NCBI GenBank assembly: GCA_965230565.1
Contig: CBDDLH010000015.1
Coordinates: forward strand, 372,001 to 436,000
From: BCD1 sp965230565
Lineage (GTDB): Bacteria; Bacteroidota; Bacteroidia; Chitinophagales; Saprospiraceae
DNA: 64,000 nt
Reading direction: 5' to 3'
Shown here: positions 62,311 through 64,000 of the stretch, one piece after another
Layout of the letters: every line of letters starts with the position of its first letter
Numbering within the stretch: position 1 is the stretch's first letter
Notes under the pieces: model-generated
What the model was told of the DNA's origin: nothing
Databases searched by the model: none
What the model saw: the letters and a program-made list of their open reading frames with translations, nothing else
Made by a program: the position numbers and the translations under genes

Positions 62311-62348
62311 GGGTAAACGATGGACGGCCTACGGCACACGGTTTTCGA
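62311..62348. repeat. degenerate intergenic repeat, reverse complement type
   Basis: Minus strand reads CGAAAACCGTGTGCCGTAGGCCGTCCATCG: the same CCGT-based units as at 50498-50532, in opposite orientation, one base after the preceding stop codon. Confidence 0.6.
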
Positions 62349-62552
62349 TGATTATTCTTTTATGCTTCCATTTTATTTTTTGAATATCAAAGTACTTCGA
62401 TATTCGGTGTTGGATACCTTGCCTGCTGTCGCAGTAAGGCAGGTTCTGCTGTTCCGCGGTTCCTCATCGCTTGCCGGAAATGCAATAGTACTGAAATTTA
62501 AGAGGGATATCTTTCGAATTTTGAAACAACTAGGCATAACAGCAGAATAATG

Positions 62553-62589
62553 AACCTGCCTTCCGCCTGCTGACGACGGGAGGCAGGTT
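62553..62589. repeat. CCTGCC hairpin
   Basis: AACCTGCCT (62553-62561) pairs with AGGCAGGTT (62581-62589) with more pairing inside. A less perfect relative lies at 62414-62445. Same style as the hairpins at 60902-60987. Confidence 0.75.
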
Positions 62590-62651
62590 TCGAAATTTTG
62601 TAATAGTTCTAAACTCTACACCCTGCATTTTGGACTTTGCACTCTAATCCA

Positions 62652-64000
62652 CTACACATCCTTCATAGACAAAGCCACACGCCCACGGGCCATATCCACA
62701 TCAAGCACTTTAACCATCACCTCCTGCTGAAGGCTTACCACATCAGCAGGATTTTTGACAAATTTGTTGGCCAGTTGTGAAATGTGGACTAATCCGCCTG
62801 CTTTGATGCCGATGTCTACAAAAGCGCCAAAGTTGGTGATATTGGTAATGATGCCAGGGATAACCATACCGATCTGCAGATCTTCAATGGTTTTGACATT
62901 TTCGGCAAACTGGAAAGATTTGGCATTTCCACGCGGGTCTAGGCCCGGTTTGGCGAGCTCTGACATGATGTCTTTGAGTGTTGGTAAACCTACCGTTTCC
63001 GTTTTGTACCTATTCAGGTCAATTTGCTTTCGCAGGCTTTCATTTTTGATCAGGTCTTCCACCTTGCAGCCAATATCCGTCGCCATCTGTTTGACGATTT
63101 TGTAAGTTTCCGGGTGCACAGCTGTATTATCGAGCGGATTTTTACCATCGCGAATGCGAAGGAATCCGGCACATTGCTCAAAGGCCTTCTCTCCCATACG
63201 GGCAACTTTCTTTAGCTGGACACGGCTTGTGAATAAACCATTTTCATCGCGATAATCGACAATGTTTTGGGCAAGCGTTGGGCCCAAACCTGAAACATAG
63301 GTCAGCAGGTGTTTGCTGGCAGTATTTAAATTAATTCCAACCGAATTCACACAACTCTCCACTACCCTGTCCAGACTATCTTTCAATTGGGCCTGATTGA
63401 CGTCGTGCTGGTACTGTCCTACCCCGATGGATTTAGCATCAATTTTCACCAGCTCTGCCAAAGGATCCATCAACCTGCGGCCAATGGAAACTGCGCCACG
63501 GACAGTGACATCGTATTGCGGAAATTCCTCACGAGCAATTGCAGAAGCAGAATAAATGGAGGCTCCGCTTTCATTAACCATAAATACCTCCAGAGATCTG
63601 TTGAAATCAATGGATCGACAAAGTCCCATCGTTTCCCTTCCCGCCGTTCCATTACCTACCGCAATGGCTTCGATATCGTATTTATGAACCAGTTCCAGCA
63701 AAGTTTCTTTGGCTCCATAAACATCCTTTTGAGGTGGATGCGGGTAAATGGCCGTATCATACAACAGCTTGCCTCCTCTGTCCAGACATACCACTTTACA
63801 ACCTGTTCTAAAACCGGGATCAATCCCCAAAACAGCTTTCTGTCCCAATGGAGGACTCAGCATCAATTGACGCAGGTTTTCAGAGAATACATTGATCGCT
63901 TCCTCATCAGCTTTTTCCTTGGATATTTTCCGGAACTCCGTTTCAATGGATGGCCCGAGCAATCTTTTGTAACAATCTTCAACAGCTTCTTTTACCTGCT
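62652..64000 (-). CDS. tex: Tex-family RNA-binding transcription accessory protein, N-terminal part outside the window
   Basis: Conserved nucleic-acid-binding protein that influences transcription. 449 residues of the C-terminal part are present; the frame runs out of the window at 64000. Domains in order: YqgF-like RNase H fold (AVLGIDPGFRTGCKVVCLD, IAVGNGTAGRETM, YDVTVRGAVSIGRRLMDPL), a double helix-hairpin-helix region (TYVSGLGPTLAQNIVDYRDEN, KVARMGEKAFEQCAGFLRI), and an S1 RNA-binding domain at the end (GMVIPGIITNITNFGAFVDI, GLVHISQLANK). All well conserved; no damage seen. Confidence 0.95.
   Translation of the reverse strand, partial: QVKEAVEDCYKRLLGPSIETEFRKISKEKADEEAINVFSENLRQLMLSPPLGQKAVLGIDPGFRTGCKVVCLDRGGKLLYDTAIYPHPPQKDVYGAKETLLELVHKYDIEAIAVGNGTAGRETMGLCRSIDFNRSLEVFMVNESGASIYSASAIAREEFPQYDVTVRGAVSIGRRLMDPLAELVKIDAKSIGVGQYQHDVNQAQLKDSLDRVVESCVNSVGINLNTASKHLLTYVSGLGPTLAQNIVDYRDENGLFTSRVQLKKVARMGEKAFEQCAGFLRIRDGKNPLDNTAVHPETYKIVKQMATDIGCKVEDLIKNESLRKQIDLNRYKTETVGLPTLKDIMSELAKPGLDPRGNAKSFQFAENVKTIEDLQIGMVIPGIITNITNFGAFVDIGIKAGGLVHISQLANKFVKNPADVVSLQQEVMVKVLDVDMARGRVALSMKDV

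Larger units (their letters stand above)
62310..62651. other. repeat-rich spacer between amidohydrolase and tex
   Basis: 342 bases between convergent genes with no gene. It holds the degenerate repeat at 62311-62348 and two CCTGCC hairpins (62414-62445 and 62553-62589). Confidence 0.65.

Overview
The window looks like chromosomal DNA of a gliding-type Bacteroidota, most likely in or near the Saprospiria (lineage is an inference). The evidence is: a 1,823-residue secreted protein with a choice-of-anchor L domain, twelve SprB-like repeats and a type B type IX secretion (T9SS) C-terminal domain; PorX, the response regulator with a PglZ domain that controls T9SS; many family-restricted Bacteroidota proteins; and promoter -7 boxes of the TAnnTTTG type rather than TATAAT. 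I saw no rRNA, tRNA, IS element, phage or CRISPR array.

Layout. 1-5 kb: sodium:solute symporter (cut by the window edge), def, ruvX, a receiver-less LytTR regulator, sppA. 5.3-11.2 kb: the giant T9SS cargo and a small S24/S26-like protein. 11.3-15.1 kb: groEL, groES, secG and a TPR/acidic protein on the minus strand. 15.2-20.5 kb: a frameshifted membrane protein, a two-gene module carrying an effector-associated-type domain, an adenosine-kinase-like kinase, a lipoprotein, a possible caspase-fold secreted protein and a second frameshifted membrane protein. 20.6-31.2 kb: saccharopine-dehydrogenase-like enzyme, rpiB, nhaD, a kinase-fold hypothetical, gmhA, a nucleoside transporter, a class IV aminotransferase, tkt and a small membrane protein. 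31.3-36 kb: lipoprotein amidohydrolase, a run of hairpins, a GNAT, a candidate small RNA, and a membrane/coiled-coil pair reminiscent of PspA. 36-48.5 kb: sbcC, an ADP-ribosylglycohydrolase, an ABC exporter pair, htrA, porX, a Spy/CpxP-like protein, an SGNH hydrolase. 48.5-64 kb: a DUF5989 microprotein, VOC and DUF2911 proteins, an outer-membrane barrel, a double ABC ATPase, rnd, an AsmA protein with a long helical tail, ppdK, a CBS protein, an amidohydrolase and tex (cut by the right edge).

How the genes relate. Most of the window is housekeeping: chaperonin/Sec export, pentose and heptose phosphate metabolism (rpiB, tkt, gmhA), PEP/pyruvate interconversion, ion and nucleoside transport, nucleic-acid maintenance (ruvX, sbcC, rnd, tex) and envelope proteolysis (sppA, htrA). 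PorX and the type B cargo tie the window to T9SS export. Metabolic genes are scattered in one- to three-gene units separated by hairpins rather than grouped in large operons.

Most notable: (1) a two-gene module at 16.6-17.4 kb that resembles adaptor modules of bacterial conflict/NLR-like systems; (2) three back-to-back hairpins, including a 51-bp perfect palindrome, in a divergent promoter region at 33.1 kb; (3) a candidate small RNA at 33.8-34.0 kb; (4) a proprotein-convertase P domain nested inside another domain of the giant cargo; (5) several families of dispersed intergenic palindromes; and (6) five conserved genes each broken by one single-base indel, which looks like a sequence-quality problem and should be settled before any of these genes is called a pseudogene.
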